Shown: in pieces, positions 1 to 8,424 of the stretch
Layout of the letters: every line of letters begins with the position of its first letter
Numbering within the stretch: the first letter of the stretch is position 1
Assembly (NCBI RefSeq): GCF_004349135.1
Contig: NZ_SMFN01000010.1
Span: 62,001-126,000 of the forward strand
DNA from: Flavobacterium sandaracinum
GTDB taxonomy: Bacteria > Bacteroidota > Bacteroidia > Flavobacteriales > Flavobacteriaceae
DNA: 64,000 nucleotides
Direction: 5' to 3'
Position numbers and translations under genes: made by a program
The notes under the pieces: model-generated
The model's database searches: none
What the model saw: the letters and a program-made list of their open reading frames with translations, nothing else
Told to the model about the DNA's origin: nothing

Positions 1-270
1 GATTTAAGTAAGGCGTATGTGTATCCAAATCCAGTAAGGCCCGAGTATACAGGAACCGTTAAGATTGCAGGTTTAATAGATAGAGCGAATGTTAAGATTA
101 CGGATATTGGAGGAAATTTGGTTTATGAAACTACTTCGCAAGGAGGTACAATAGAATGGGATACCACCGCTTTTGGCAAATATAAAGTAGCCTCTGGTGT
201 GTATATGATTTTTATTTCGGCGCAAGACGGTGTAGAAACCAAAGTAAAAAAAGTAATGATAATCAGGTAA
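1..270 (+). CDS. C-terminal end of a T9SS-secreted protein (PorZ-like, partial)
   Basis: The frame is open from the first base, so this is the 3' end of a gene cut by the window edge; about 89 codons remain. The visible part is a type A C-terminal signal of the type IX secretion system. It begins with a YPNPV motif, continues with the usual beta-strand pattern (VKITDIGGNLV, then SGVYMIF) and ends in KVKKVMIIR. Such domains are cleaved when the cargo reaches the surface. In flavobacteria the gene just before recO is commonly the beta-propeller protein PorZ, and that is my guess here. The propeller part lies outside the window, so only the sorting domain is directly supported. Confidence 0.75.
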   Translation, partial: DLSKAYVYPNPVRPEYTGTVKIAGLIDRANVKITDIGGNLVYETTSQGGTIEWDTTAFGKYKVASGVYMIFISAQDGVETKVKKVMIIR

Positions 271-329
271 TTGACAAGGATGGACTTATTTTTTCAACCT
301 TTAAATTTTTCAATCTTTAAATTAAAATT

Positions 330-1043
330 GTGCAAGTCAAAACAAAAGCGATAGTTCTCTCCTCCTTAAAATTTCAGGAAAAAAGCCTGATTGTAAAATG
401 TTTTACGCTATCTCATGGGTTGAAATCGTACTTTGTTCGGGATGCTTTTTCGAGCCGAAAAGCCAATCAAAAAATCGCTTACTTCCAGCCACTCACGATT
501 CTTGAAATAGAAGCCGTTCATAAAAACAAAGGCACTTTGGAAAATTTCAAGGAAATAAAAATCGCTTCGGCTTTTCATTCCATTCACTCGGATATTTATA
601 AAAGTACGATCGTGATGTTTATCTCCGAAATGCTGCACCATTCCATTCACGAAGAAGAGACAAATGAGGCACTTTTTAATTTTCTTGAGGCCGCTTTAAA
701 TTGGTTAGACAACCATGACGAAATTGCTAATTTTCATTTAATTTTATTGTTAGAAACCACAAAATATTTAGGTTTTTATCCGGACACTTCAGATATGGAT
801 ATGCCTTTTTTCGAAATGAATGAAGGTGTTTTCACGCCTTTTCATGCAATCAGTTCGCTCACAGAACACGAAAGTAATTTGTTTAAAAAACTGATTGACT
901 TAAAATTCGATAACAATCAAAAAACATTTCATGTCCTCGAAAGACAAATTGTTTTACGAATTCTTATTGATTATTATAGTTTTCATTTGGATGGTTTCAA
1001 AAAACCAAAATCTTTGGATGTTTTGAAGGAAGTTTTTTCTTGA
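330..1043 (+). CDS. recO: DNA repair protein RecO
   Basis: RecO loads RecA on SSB-coated single-stranded DNA together with RecR in the RecF recombination pathway, in the cytoplasm. The 237-residue product starts with the family's OB-fold strands (TKAIVLSSLKFQEKSLIV, residues 5-22) and continues into the alpha-helical C-terminal half. It has almost no cysteine, so the four-Cys zinc site found in some RecO proteins is absent. The start is GTG at 330; no ATG suits the conserved N-terminus. It follows the secreted-protein tail after 59 bases. Length and N-terminal pattern fit well. Confidence 0.9.
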   Translation: MQVKTKAIVLSSLKFQEKSLIVKCFTLSHGLKSYFVRDAFSSRKANQKIAYFQPLTILEIEAVHKNKGTLENFKEIKIASAFHSIHSDIYKSTIVMFISEMLHHSIHEEETNEALFNFLEAALNWLDNHDEIANFHLILLLETTKYLGFYPDTSDMDMPFFEMNEGVFTPFHAISSLTEHESNLFKKLIDLKFDNNQKTFHVLERQIVLRILIDYYSFHLDGFKKPKSLDVLKEVFS

Positions 1044-1153
1044 AGGTAAATAGTAATTAAAATTTATTTTTTTATTTCAAAAAGTAAAGTATATTTGTCT
1101 TTTAATCTAGTTTGTTGTTCTTTATGGAAAGCAAGCTTTAACTAATTAACTTT

Positions 1154-1615
1154 ATGGAACCAAAAGCAAAACAAGAAGGAGATATTGAAAAAATAGATAA
1201 GTTTACAGGTTATCAATTACCTAATAAATTTAAAATTGTTGGGTTAGTATTGTTTATTATTTCATTTATCTCAGTTCCTGTTATCTCTATCTATTTAGAA
1301 AATAATAAATACCAAGATTTATACCAGAGGATAGGTTCGACGATAGCTATTTTAAGTTTGCTCACGATAGCAATTTCTAAGGAAAAAGTAGAGGACGAAT
1401 TAATCGCCAAAATACGCATGCAATCGTATCATTACGCTGTCATTGCAACTGTTCTTACGTATCTAACTATCCCATTTATTAATTTTATAATCATTTCAGT
1501 TTTTTCCTCAACATTAAAAATGGAAGGGAGTGAAGATATTCCAATATTGGGATTTTTACTTACGATTCAAATTCTAACTTTCAGGAAGTTAAAAAAGGCT
1601 TATTATGAAGAATAG
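1154..1615 (+). CDS. Four-helix membrane protein paired with an XRE regulator
   Basis: I do not recognise a named family. The 153-residue product has a short charged N-terminus and four predicted membrane segments at about residues 26-48, 60-76, 91-117 and 129-144, with a short basic C-terminus. Its stop overlaps the start of the following helix-turn-helix gene by 11 bases, which implies translational coupling. Small membrane proteins coupled to a 65-70 residue XRE regulator are a common arrangement in bacteria, usually of unknown function. A sensor or anti-regulator role for the membrane partner is only inference. Confidence 0.7.
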   Translation: MEPKAKQEGDIEKIDKFTGYQLPNKFKIVGLVLFIISFISVPVISIYLENNKYQDLYQRIGSTIAILSLLTIAISKEKVEDELIAKIRMQSYHYAVIATVLTYLTIPFINFIIISVFSSTLKMEGSEDIPILGFLLTIQILTFRKLKKAYYEE

Positions 1616-1805
1616 ACTTAAAATAGAACGTGCCATTTTGAATGTAACGCAAGAAGAATTAGCAGAAAGAATAGGCGTTTCTCGACAAACTATTAATTCT
1701 ATCGAAACCAATCGGTTTGTGCCTTCAACAGTTTTGGCTTTGAAATTGTCAAAATTGTTTGGTAAATCAGTGAATGATTTTTTCGAATTAGAAGGGGATG
1801 AATAA
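1605..1805 (+). CDS. XRE-family helix-turn-helix regulator (66 aa)
   Basis: This is a minimal DNA-binding protein consisting almost only of a Cro/C1-type HTH. Residues 10-62 show the pattern of the fold: VTQEELAERIGVSRQTINSIE covers the recognition helix, and LALKLSKLFGKSVNDFF is the closing helix. It resembles the small regulators that accompany DUF2975-like or other membrane proteins. The gene overlaps its upstream membrane-protein partner by 11 bases, so the two are probably co-translated. No ligand domain is present, so any signal must come from the partner or from expression level. Confidence 0.88.
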   Translation: MKNRLKIERAILNVTQEELAERIGVSRQTINSIETNRFVPSTVLALKLSKLFGKSVNDFFELEGDE

Positions 1806-1902
1806 AAGTATTTTTTGTCTCTTTATTAAGAAAGAAATAAATCGATTTTGCCTTAAAGCGTAACTTTCGACCTACGACTTTCGACTTTCGATTTTAATTT
1901 AT

Positions 1903-1910
1903 TACTTTCG
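1903..1910 (+). promoter_or_regulatory. Candidate -7 box (TACTTTCG) for ileS
   Basis: TACTTTCG lies 25 bases before the ileS ATG and differs from the Bacteroidota -7 consensus TAnnTTTG by one base. It follows a small run of three ACTTTCGA repeats at 1863-1891. The same variant followed by CA occurs before the small lipoprotein gene on the minus strand at 6735-6742, which supports it as a used variant. Confidence 0.4.
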
Positions 1911-1935
1911 CACTTCGATTAAAGAAAAGGATAAA

Positions 1936-4900
1936 ATGAGCACAAAATTTACTGAATACAAAGGACTTGACTTACCAACAGTAGCATCAGAAGTACTAGA
2001 TTTTTGGAAGAAAGAAAATATATTTGAAAAGAGTGTAACCACACGCGAAGGCAATCAACCGTTTGTGTTTTTTGAAGGTCCGCCTTCGGCAAATGGATTA
2101 CCGGGAATTCACCACGTAATGGCACGCGCCATTAAAGATATTTTTTGCCGTTATAAAACGCAAAAAGGGTTTCAAGTAAAACGTAAAGCCGGCTGGGATA
2201 CGCATGGTTTGCCAGTTGAACTTGGAACAGAAAAAGAACTTGGAATTACCAAAGAAGATATTGGGAAAACTATTTCTATCGAGGAATATAACGAAGCGTG
2301 TAAAAAAACCGTAATGCGTTATACGGATGTATGGAATGATTTGACCGAAAAAATGGGCTATTGGGTGGATATGGAAGATCCGTATGTGACTTACAAATCC
2401 AAATACATGGAAACGGTTTGGTGGATTTTGAAACAAATCTATAATAAAGATTTGATGTACAAAGGCTATACGATTCAGCCGTACTCTCCAAAAGCAGGAA
2501 CAGGATTGTCTTCTCACGAAGTGAATCAACCAGGAAGTTACCGTGATGTAACGGATACGACTGTTGTGGCACAATTTAAAAGCCCCCTAACCCCCGAAGG
2601 GGGAACAGGAAATTCGATAGCAAAAGCTTTCGGATTAGGGTCAATTGCTTTGGAGGAGATGGGGGAAGCTTTTTTCTTAGCTTGGACGACAACCCCTTGG
2701 ACTTTGCCAAGTAACACCGCACTTACTGTAGGACCAAAAATTGATTATGTTTTAGTAGAAACCTTCAATCAATATACATTTCGTCCTACGAAAGTGATTC
2801 TGGCTAAGAATTTAGTTGGAAAACAATTCGGGAAAGGGTTCTTCGAAAGTACGGAACCTGCAGATTTTGAAAATTTCAAAGAAGGCGACAAAAAAATCCC
2901 TTATCAAGTTTTAGCAGAATGCAAAGGAGCGGATTTAGTGGATATTCGTTACGAACAATTAATGCCATTGGTACTTCCGTATCAAAATGCGGCAAATGCG
3001 TTTCGAGTGATTGCGGGTGATTTTGTTACTACCGAAGACGGGACAGGAATTGTACATACGTCACCAACTTTTGGTGCTGATGATGCAAAAGTAGCTAAAG
3101 AAGCGACACCAGAAATCCCACCAATGTTAGTTTTAGACGAAAATGGAACTCCGGTTCCGTTAGTAGATTTGCAAGGAAAATTTGTTCAAGGACTTGGGAA
3201 TTTTTCGGGAAAATATGTAAAAAATGAGTATTATAATGAAGGCGAAGCACCGGAACGTTCGGTAGATGTTGAGATTGCTATTCAGTTAAAAGAAGAAAAC
3301 AAGGCGTTCAAAGTAGAAAAATACGTGCACAGTTACCCACATTGCTGGAGAACAGACAAGCCTATTTTATATTATCCATTAGATTCTTGGTTCATAAAAA
3401 TCTCTGAAGTTAAAGACAGAATGTTCGACTTGAACGAAACGATCAACTGGAAGCCAAAAGCAACCGGAGAAGGACGTTTTGGGAATTGGTTGAAAAATGC
3501 CAATGACTGGAATTTATCGCGTTCCAGATTCTGGGGAATTCCATTGCCAATTTGGAGAACCGAAGACAAACAAGAAGAAATCTTGATTGGTTCAGTTGAA
3601 GAATTATACAACGAAATCGAAAAATCGATCGCAGCTGGTTTTCAAAAGGAAAATCCTTTTAAAGGTTTTGAAATTGGAAATATGGCCGAAACGAATTACG
3701 ATTTAGTTGATTTACATAAAAATGTAGTGGATGAAATCACTTTGGTTTCTGCTTCTGGCAAACCAATGACGCGTGAAGCGGACTTGATTGATGTTTGGTT
3801 CGATTCAGGTTCCATGCCGTATGCGCAGTGGCATTATCCTTTTGAAAACAAAGAAAAAATAGATCAAAACCAAGATTTTCCTGCTGATTTTATTGCAGAA
3901 GGAGTGGATCAAACACGTGGTTGGTTTTATACCTTGCATGCTATTGGAACATTAGTTTTTGATAAAGTAGCATACAAAAATGTAGTTTCTAACGGATTGG
4001 TTTTAGATAAAAACGGACAAAAAATGTCCAAACGTTTAGGCAATGCTGCAGATCCATTTGAAACATTAAAAGAATATGGTCCTGATGCGACGCGTTGGTA
4101 CATGATTTCAAATGCAAATCCTTGGGACAATTTGAAATTTGATTTAGAGGGAATCGCTGAGGTCCGCAGAAAATTCTTTGGCACTTTATACAATACGTAT
4201 TCGTTCTTTAGTTTATACGCAAATATTGATGGTTTTAAATATGATGAAGCGGAGATTCCCGTAAACGAAAGACCGGAAATTGACCAGTGGGTCATCTCTG
4301 AGTTGAATACTTTGATCAAAGAAGTTGATGGTTTTTATGCGGATTATGAGCCAACAAAAGCAGCTCGTGCCATCTCTGAATTTGTTCAGGAAAACCTAAG
4401 TAATTGGTACGTTCGTTTGTGTAGAAGGCGCTTCTGGAAAGGGGAATATGCACAAGATAAAATTGCGGCTTATCAAACTTTATACACCTGTTTGTTGACC
4501 ATAAGTAAACTAGGCGCACCTATTGCTCCGTTCTTTATGGATAAACTTTACAGAGATTTAACTTTAGCAACACAGTCGGAAAAGTACGACAGTGTACATT
4601 TGGCGGAGTTTCCAATTTCGGTTGACAACTATGTTAATAAAATGTTAGAAAGCAAAATGCAAAAAGCACAGACGATCTCATCACTCGTTTTATCGCTCCG
4701 AAAAAAGGAAATGATAAAGGTGCGTCAACCGTTGCAAAAGGTAATGATTCCGGTGCTTGACGACAATCAAAGAGCTGAAATTGAAGCTATTTCTGACCTT
4801 ATAAAAGCAGAGGTAAACGTGAAAGAAATCGTACTTTTGGACGATGCTTCCGGTGTTTTGGTAAAACAGATTAAACCTAATTTTAAAGCGCTCGGACCCC

Positions 4901-5379
4901 GTTTCGGAAAAGATATGGGCTTGATTTCTAAGGAAATACAAGGTTTTTCGAAAGAGCAAATTGCTCAATTAGATAAGGAAGGAAGTCTGGATATTGTTAT
5001 TGCAGGAAATAACGTAACTTTAACCGTAGAAGATGTAGAAATTACGTCACAGGATATTGAAGGTTGGCTCGTCGCCAACTCAAATGGAATAACGGTTGCG
5101 CTTGACATTACAATTTCAGAAGTCTTGAAGCAAGAAGGAATTGCTAGAGAATTAGTAAACAGAATTCAGAATATCCGTAAAGATTCTGGATTTGAAGTTA
5201 CGGATAAAATCAAGGTTCAATTGAAAAGAAATGGACTCTTAGAAGAAGCGATTCTTAAAAATGAAGACTATATTAAATCGGAAACATTAACGAGTGATTT
5301 AGTTTTTGTTGATGATTTGGAATTGGGTACAGAAATAGAATTTGACGATATAAAAACAATGCTATTAATTTCTAAATAA
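1936..5379 (+). CDS. ileS: Isoleucyl-tRNA synthetase, with in-frame repeat insertion
   Basis: The enzyme charges tRNA-Ile with isoleucine using ATP in the cytoplasm. The 1147-residue product carries the class I HIGH signature as GIHH at residues 57-60 and KMSKR at 696-700, the editing-domain entry WTTTPWTLPSNTAL near 250, and a C-terminal anticodon-binding region. Between conserved QFK (to 215) and FLAWTTTPW (from 247) sits about 31 residues of low-complexity sequence beginning SPLTPEGG. It is encoded by a C-rich hairpin repeat at 2581-2673 that keeps the frame. The insertion falls at a variable loop before the editing domain and should be tolerated. The gene leads a cluster with the TraR/DksA-type gene and lspA. 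Confidence 0.97.
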   Translation: MSTKFTEYKGLDLPTVASEVLDFWKKENIFEKSVTTREGNQPFVFFEGPPSANGLPGIHHVMARAIKDIFCRYKTQKGFQVKRKAGWDTHGLPVELGTEKELGITKEDIGKTISIEEYNEACKKTVMRYTDVWNDLTEKMGYWVDMEDPYVTYKSKYMETVWWILKQIYNKDLMYKGYTIQPYSPKAGTGLSSHEVNQPGSYRDVTDTTVVAQFKSPLTPEGGTGNSIAKAFGLGSIALEEMGEAFFLAWTTTPWTLPSNTALTVGPKIDYVLVETFNQYTFRPTKVILAKNLVGKQFGKGFFESTEPADFENFKEGDKKIPYQVLAECKGADLVDIRYEQLMPLVLPYQNAANAFRVIAGDFVTTEDGTGIVHTSPTFGADDAKVAKEATPEIPPMLVLDENGTPVPLVDLQGKFVQGLGNFSGKYVKNEYYNEGEAPERSVDVEIAIQLKEENKAFKVEKYVHSYPHCWRTDKPILYYPLDSWFIKISEVKDRMFDLNETINWKPKATGEGRFGNWLKNANDWNLSRSRFWGIPLPIWRTEDKQEEILIGSVEELYNEIEKSIAAGFQKENPFKGFEIGNMAETNYDLVDLHKNVVDEITLVSASGKPMTREADLIDVWFDSGSMPYAQWHYPFENKEKIDQNQDFPADFIAEGVDQTRGWFYTLHAIGTLVFDKVAYKNVVSNGLVLDKNGQKMSKRLGNAADPFETLKEYGPDATRWYMISNANPWDNLKFDLEGIAEVRRKFFGTLYNTYSFFSLYANIDGFKYDEAEIPVNERPEIDQWVISELNTLIKEVDGFYADYEPTKAARAISEFVQENLSNWYVRLCRRRFWKGEYAQDKIAAYQTLYTCLLTISKLGAPIAPFFMDKLYRDLTLATQSEKYDSVHLAEFPISVDNYVNKMLESKMQKAQTISSLVLSLRKKEMIKVRQPLQKVMIPVLDDNQRAEIEAISDLIKAEVNVKEIVLLDDASGVLVKQIKPNFKALGPRFGKDMGLISKEIQGFSKEQIAQLDKEGSLDIVIAGNNVTLTVEDVEITSQDIEGWLVANSNGITVALDITISEVLKQEGIARELVNRIQNIRKDSGFEVTDKIKVQLKRNGLLEEAILKNEDYIKSETLTSDLVFVDDLELGTEIEFDDIKTMLLISK
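2581..2673 (+). repeat. Miniature in-frame palindromic insertion within ileS
   Basis: The left end reads AGCCCCCTAACCCCC and then forms a hairpin with five C at 2591-2595, a GAA loop and five G at 2599-2603. The right end (about 2648-2670) read on the opposite strand starts AGCTTCCCCCATCTCCTCC, an imperfect inverted match to the left. The roughly 93-base segment is free of stops in the ileS frame and adds about 31 residues. It resembles the ends of the larger DUF559 element at 61013-61533 but has no nuclease coding region. Exact borders are uncertain by a few bases. Confidence 0.65.
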
Positions 5380-5385
5380 TATAAA

Positions 5386-5766
5386 ATGGTAGATGAAGCT
5401 ACACGATACTCTGATGCTGACTTAGCGGAGTTTAAAGTGATAATAATTAATAAAATACAAAAAGCACAATCCGATTTAGATTTGATTAAAAGTGCTTACA
5501 TGAACGATCTGAATAATGGTACAGATGATACGTCTCCAACATTCAAAGCATTTGAAGAAGGAAGTGAAACAATGTCTAAGGAAGCAAACTCACAACTGGC
5601 GATTCGTCAGGAAAAGTTTATTCGTGATTTGAAAAATGCACTCTTCCGTGTTGAAAATAAAACGTACGGAGTTTGTAAAGTTACCGGTAAACTAATTGGA
5701 AAAGAAAGATTAAAAATCGTTCCACATGCAACTATGAGTATTGAAGCAAAGAACTTGCAACGATAA
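5386..5766 (+). CDS. TraR/DksA-type zinc-finger-like protein
   Basis: The 126-residue protein has the long N-terminal coiled-coil helices and C-terminal zinc-finger region of the DksA/TraR family, which act in the secondary channel of RNA polymerase. The finger is degenerate: only Cys97 remains (YGVCKVTGKLI), Thr stands at the usual second Cys, and the second pair is replaced around His114 (VPHATMSIEAK). This form is familiar in Bacteroidota, so it probably folds without zinc. It starts 6 bases after ileS and is followed by a terminator, so it is co-transcribed with ileS. Family assignment is firm; a DksA-like role is inferred. Confidence 0.88.
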   Translation: MVDEATRYSDADLAEFKVIIINKIQKAQSDLDLIKSAYMNDLNNGTDDTSPTFKAFEEGSETMSKEANSQLAIRQEKFIRDLKNALFRVENKTYGVCKVTGKLIGKERLKIVPHATMSIEAKNLQR

Positions 5767-5787
5767 ACCTGCTGTTAAACAAGATTT

Positions 5788-5813
5788 AACGCTCCATTAG
5801 GAGCGTTTTTTTT
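5788..5813 (+). terminator. Rho-independent terminator after ileS-traR
   Basis: AACGCTCC at 5788-5795 pairs with GGAGCGTT at 5800-5807 around an ATTA loop and runs into eight T. It ends the ileS transcript before lspA. Confidence 0.85.
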
Positions 5814-5824
5814 GATTAAATTGC

Positions 5825-5832
5825 TATTTTTG
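5825..5832 (+). promoter_or_regulatory. -7 box for lspA
   Basis: TATTTTTG matches TAnnTTTG exactly, lies just after the ileS-traR terminator and 19 bases before the lspA ATG. No clear -33 TTG is seen at the usual distance. Confidence 0.5.
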
Positions 5833-5851
5833 CCCCATTAAAATTTATAAA

Positions 5852-6451
5852 ATGTCATTACGAAAAGCATATCTCCTTATTTTTATCATATTACTTGTTG
5901 ATCAAGTTTCTAAAATTTACATTAAAACTAACTTTATTTTAGGAGAAGAAGTGGAAGTCTTCAGATGGTTCAAAATTCTATTCATTGAAAATGAGGGAAT
6001 GGCCTGGGGAACAAAAATCCCGGGAACTTATGGTAAATTGTTCCTGACGCTTTTTAGATTGGTTGCCGTAGGTGGGATTGGGTATTGGTTATGGGATTCT
6101 GTGGAGAAAAAGCACAGCTCAAATTACTTAATTGTTGCAATCGCTTTAATTTTTGCGGGTGCTTTTGGTAATATTATCGATTCTGTTTTTTACGGTGTTA
6201 TTTTTGATGATAGTCAACAGCAATTGGCAACTTTGTTCTCAGATCAACCGTATGGAACTTGGTTTCACGGTCAAGTAGTAGATATGTTTTACTTCCCTTT
6301 TTGGCACGGAATTTTGCCAAGTTGGTTGCCAATTTGGGGCGGAAAAGAATTTACTTTTTTCAACGCCATCTTCAATATTGCCGATATGGCAATTTCTACT
6401 GGAGTTGGAATTTTAATTTTTTTCAACAAAAAAGCATTTCATCATAATTAG
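5852..6451 (+). CDS. lspA: Lipoprotein signal peptidase (signal peptidase II)
   Basis: An inner-membrane aspartyl protease that cleaves the signal peptide of prolipoproteins after lipidation. The 199-residue product has four predicted membrane helices (about 4-22, 63-82, 92-112 and 168-192). The conserved motifs are GNIID (106-110), VVDM with Asp144 and FNIAD with Asp178; the last two are the expected catalytic pair. A longer segment between GNIID and VVDM, containing SQQQLATLFSDQPYG, is typical of the Bacteroidota form. It has its own -7 box and sits just after a terminator. Several lipoproteins in this window would be substrates. Confidence 0.95.
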   Translation: MSLRKAYLLIFIILLVDQVSKIYIKTNFILGEEVEVFRWFKILFIENEGMAWGTKIPGTYGKLFLTLFRLVAVGGIGYWLWDSVEKKHSSNYLIVAIALIFAGAFGNIIDSVFYGVIFDDSQQQLATLFSDQPYGTWFHGQVVDMFYFPFWHGILPSWLPIWGGKEFTFFNAIFNIADMAISTGVGILIFFNKKAFHHN

Positions 6452-6475
6452 ATTCAACGCTTTTCACAACATACA

Positions 6476-6511
6476 AAAAAGACCTGTTCAAATCATGAAC
6501 AGGTCTTTTTG
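6476..6511. terminator. Bidirectional terminator between lspA and the small lipoprotein
   Basis: GACCTGTTCA (6481-6490) pairs with TGAACAGGTC (6496-6505). There are A residues before and T residues after, so the hairpin can stop both convergent genes. Confidence 0.85.
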
Positions 6512-6512
6512 G

Positions 6513-6710
6513 TTAATTTTTATTATGTCCCGGAGCGTAACGTTTTGCGCTTTTTCCACCGTATATTTTTTTAGCTTGACCTGGTGGAAGCCTTTTAGCT
6601 TTGTAGGTAGATCTGCTCGTTCCAGTGTGAATGCTGCAGTTTGAAAAGGAAACTGCAAAAAGAAGTACCATGATGCTTACCGCTACTCTTGAATTTTTAA
6701 ATGTTCTCAT
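6513..6710 (-). CDS. Small lipoprotein with PPGQAKK and YAPGH motifs
   Basis: The 65-residue product has a signal peptide ending in a lipobox-like SFSNC (Cys25), then a short basic tail containing LPPGQAKK, GGKSAKRYAPGH. Small lipoproteins with this tail are widespread in flavobacteria. Some databases label them 'quinol oxidase subunit 4', a name I would not rely on. The coding end abuts the shared terminator. A TACTTTCG -7-like box lies on the minus strand at 6742-6735. Function is unknown. Confidence 0.75.
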   Translation of the reverse strand: MRTFKNSRVAVSIMVLLFAVSFSNCSIHTGTSRSTYKAKRLPPGQAKKIYGGKSAKRYAPGHNKN

Positions 6711-6753
6711 AACTTGATTAAATTTTATCTGCTGCGAAAGTACAGATTAAAAG

Positions 6754-7323
6754 TTAAAACGAGTGAATTGAATTTGGCGTCACACAATAATTCAGTTGTA
6801 TATCACCTTCAAAAACATCGGTAATTAGTTCTTCGGGTTCGAAGAAAGAAAGGCCAATCTTGATGGTATCTGGTTTGCATTCGGATAGAAATTTATCATA
6901 AAATCCTTTTCCATAACCCACGCGATGTCCTTTTTTATCGAAAGCCAAAAGCGGAACAAAAACGATATCAATCTTATTGGAGGGAACTTCAATACCATCT
7001 ACAGGTTCTGGAATATTGTATTGGTTTTTCTTTATTTTAGTATTGTCTGTCAGAAGAAAATGTCTCATGTTTCTCGTCAAAAAATCACTTTTAGAAATAA
7101 TAATGTCCTTGTCTTTTCCAGATAGCAAGTGTAAAATAAATTCGGTGTTGACTTCTTTGTGTTCGGAAATGGGCAGGAAAATATGAAAATAGGTTTTCTC
7201 CCAAATCGGAATGGTAAGCAGTTTATTGGCTATAGCCAAACTCATTTCTTCCACTTCATCTTCCGAAAGGTTTTGTCGAAGATTTTTGTATTTTATTCTT
7301 AATTCTTTTTTAGTGCTTTGCAT
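6754..7323 (-). CDS. 5-formyltetrahydrofolate cyclo-ligase
   Basis: The enzyme converts 5-formyl-THF to 5,10-methenyl-THF with ATP, returning a storage folate to the one-carbon pool. The 189-residue protein shows the basic N-terminal helix (KKELRIKYKNLR) and the family signature FDKKGHRVGYGKGFYDKFL near residues 130-148, which binds ATP and folate. Its first 14 bases overlap the 3' end of the upstream deacylase gene, so the two are translationally coupled. Length is normal. Confidence 0.93.
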   Translation of the reverse strand: MQSTKKELRIKYKNLRQNLSEDEVEEMSLAIANKLLTIPIWEKTYFHIFLPISEHKEVNTEFILHLLSGKDKDIIISKSDFLTRNMRHFLLTDNTKIKKNQYNIPEPVDGIEVPSNKIDIVFVPLLAFDKKGHRVGYGKGFYDKFLSECKPDTIKIGLSFFEPEELITDVFEGDIQLNYCVTPNSIHSF

Positions 7324-8287
7324 TTAAAATGGTCTTTGAAATATGATAAATGGCATCGCCTTGATACACAATTGGAGCTTGATTTCCGTTAATGATAAAC
7401 CCGTCATTTGGAGCTTTTATTTTGCGTTCAAATTTTCCAAATGGATCTGTTATTGTTGCTAAAATAGTGCCTTTTGCTACAAATAGACCTATAAAGCCGT
7501 TGTCGTGCAGTAAGCCTGAACATTTTGCACGGACCCAGGCTGATTTTTGAATGTAAATGGTCTTTTTTTCTGGACTCTTGAGAACATGATGCTCAGCTAA
7601 CATGTTAAGATGTGACAGAATGCGTTTAGCACCTTCAACCCCAGCATGGGCTACTGGATAATCGATATTTAGTGATTTTCCACCTTCAAAAAGGAGCATT
7701 TTTACATCTAGCTTTTGACTGGCATTTCTAAAACTTCCAGCAATATTATTGGAAAACAAAGTGAAGGGAGCATTAAAGACATCGGCTAAATCTTTAAGCG
7801 CTTCGTTATTTGGAGCTAACCTGATTTGCGGAGCATTAAATCGACTGGCGCCACCAGCATGAAAATCAACTGCATAATCTATAAGTGGCATTATTTCAGT
7901 TAGAATGTGATAGGCAAATCGACTCGCTAAAGAACCTTTTTTGCTTCCTGGAAAGACTCTATTTAAGTCTCTGCCGTCAGGAAATTCCCTAGATTGATTT
8001 ACAAAACCAAACATATTGATTACGGGAATACAGATGATAGTGCCTATCTTTGGTTTGTTTATCTTTTTTGTAATTAACTGCCTTACAATTTCAACTCCAT
8101 TTATTTCATCACCATGAATTCCTGCTGAAAACAGTATGGTAGGTCCTTCAATTTTTGACCGTTGAACAACTATAGGGATTTTGAGTTTTGTAGCGTTGTG
8201 AAGTTTCGCAATTTCCATGTAAATAGTTTTACTTTGTCCAGGCAAAATAGTTTCTCCTAATATACTTATGGTTTTTGAGTTTTTCAT
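7310..8287 (-). CDS. Succinylglutamate desuccinylase/aspartoacylase family deacylase
   Basis: A zinc carboxypeptidase-fold hydrolase of the AstE/AspA family. The 325-residue sequence shows GIHGDEINGVE, giving zinc ligands His58 and Glu61, the substrate arginine region FPDGRDLNR (103-111), and VDFHAGG with the third ligand His143. The C-terminal part (from about 245) is a small beta domain that resembles a lipoyl/HlyD-like fold (GFIGLFVAKGTILATI). Members of this subgroup often act on amino-acid-like amides; the substrate here is unknown. It overlaps the cyclo-ligase by 14 bases and diverges from uvrC. Confidence 0.88.
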   Translation of the reverse strand: MKNSKTISILGETILPGQSKTIYMEIAKLHNATKLKIPIVVQRSKIEGPTILFSAGIHGDEINGVEIVRQLITKKINKPKIGTIICIPVINMFGFVNQSREFPDGRDLNRVFPGSKKGSLASRFAYHILTEIMPLIDYAVDFHAGGASRFNAPQIRLAPNNEALKDLADVFNAPFTLFSNNIAGSFRNASQKLDVKMLLFEGGKSLNIDYPVAHAGVEGAKRILSHLNMLAEHHVLKSPEKKTIYIQKSAWVRAKCSGLLHDNGFIGLFVAKGTILATITDPFGKFERKIKAPNDGFIINGNQAPIVYQGDAIYHISKTILNAKH

Positions 8288-8424
8288 ATTGAATTAAAAG
8301 CTAAAAATAGAAATAATTATTTTGAATTCGTAAATTTGAAACGAAATAAGTAAAGGTTTGTAAAAGTAACAACCTTGCTAGAGAAAGTGGCATAAAACGA
8401 CCCTTTTTTTGAAATAAATAAACC

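Noticed and set aside
2098-2574. Long open frame on the minus strand within ileS
   Set aside because: It is a shadow of a strongly conserved plus-strand gene and shows no family resemblance.
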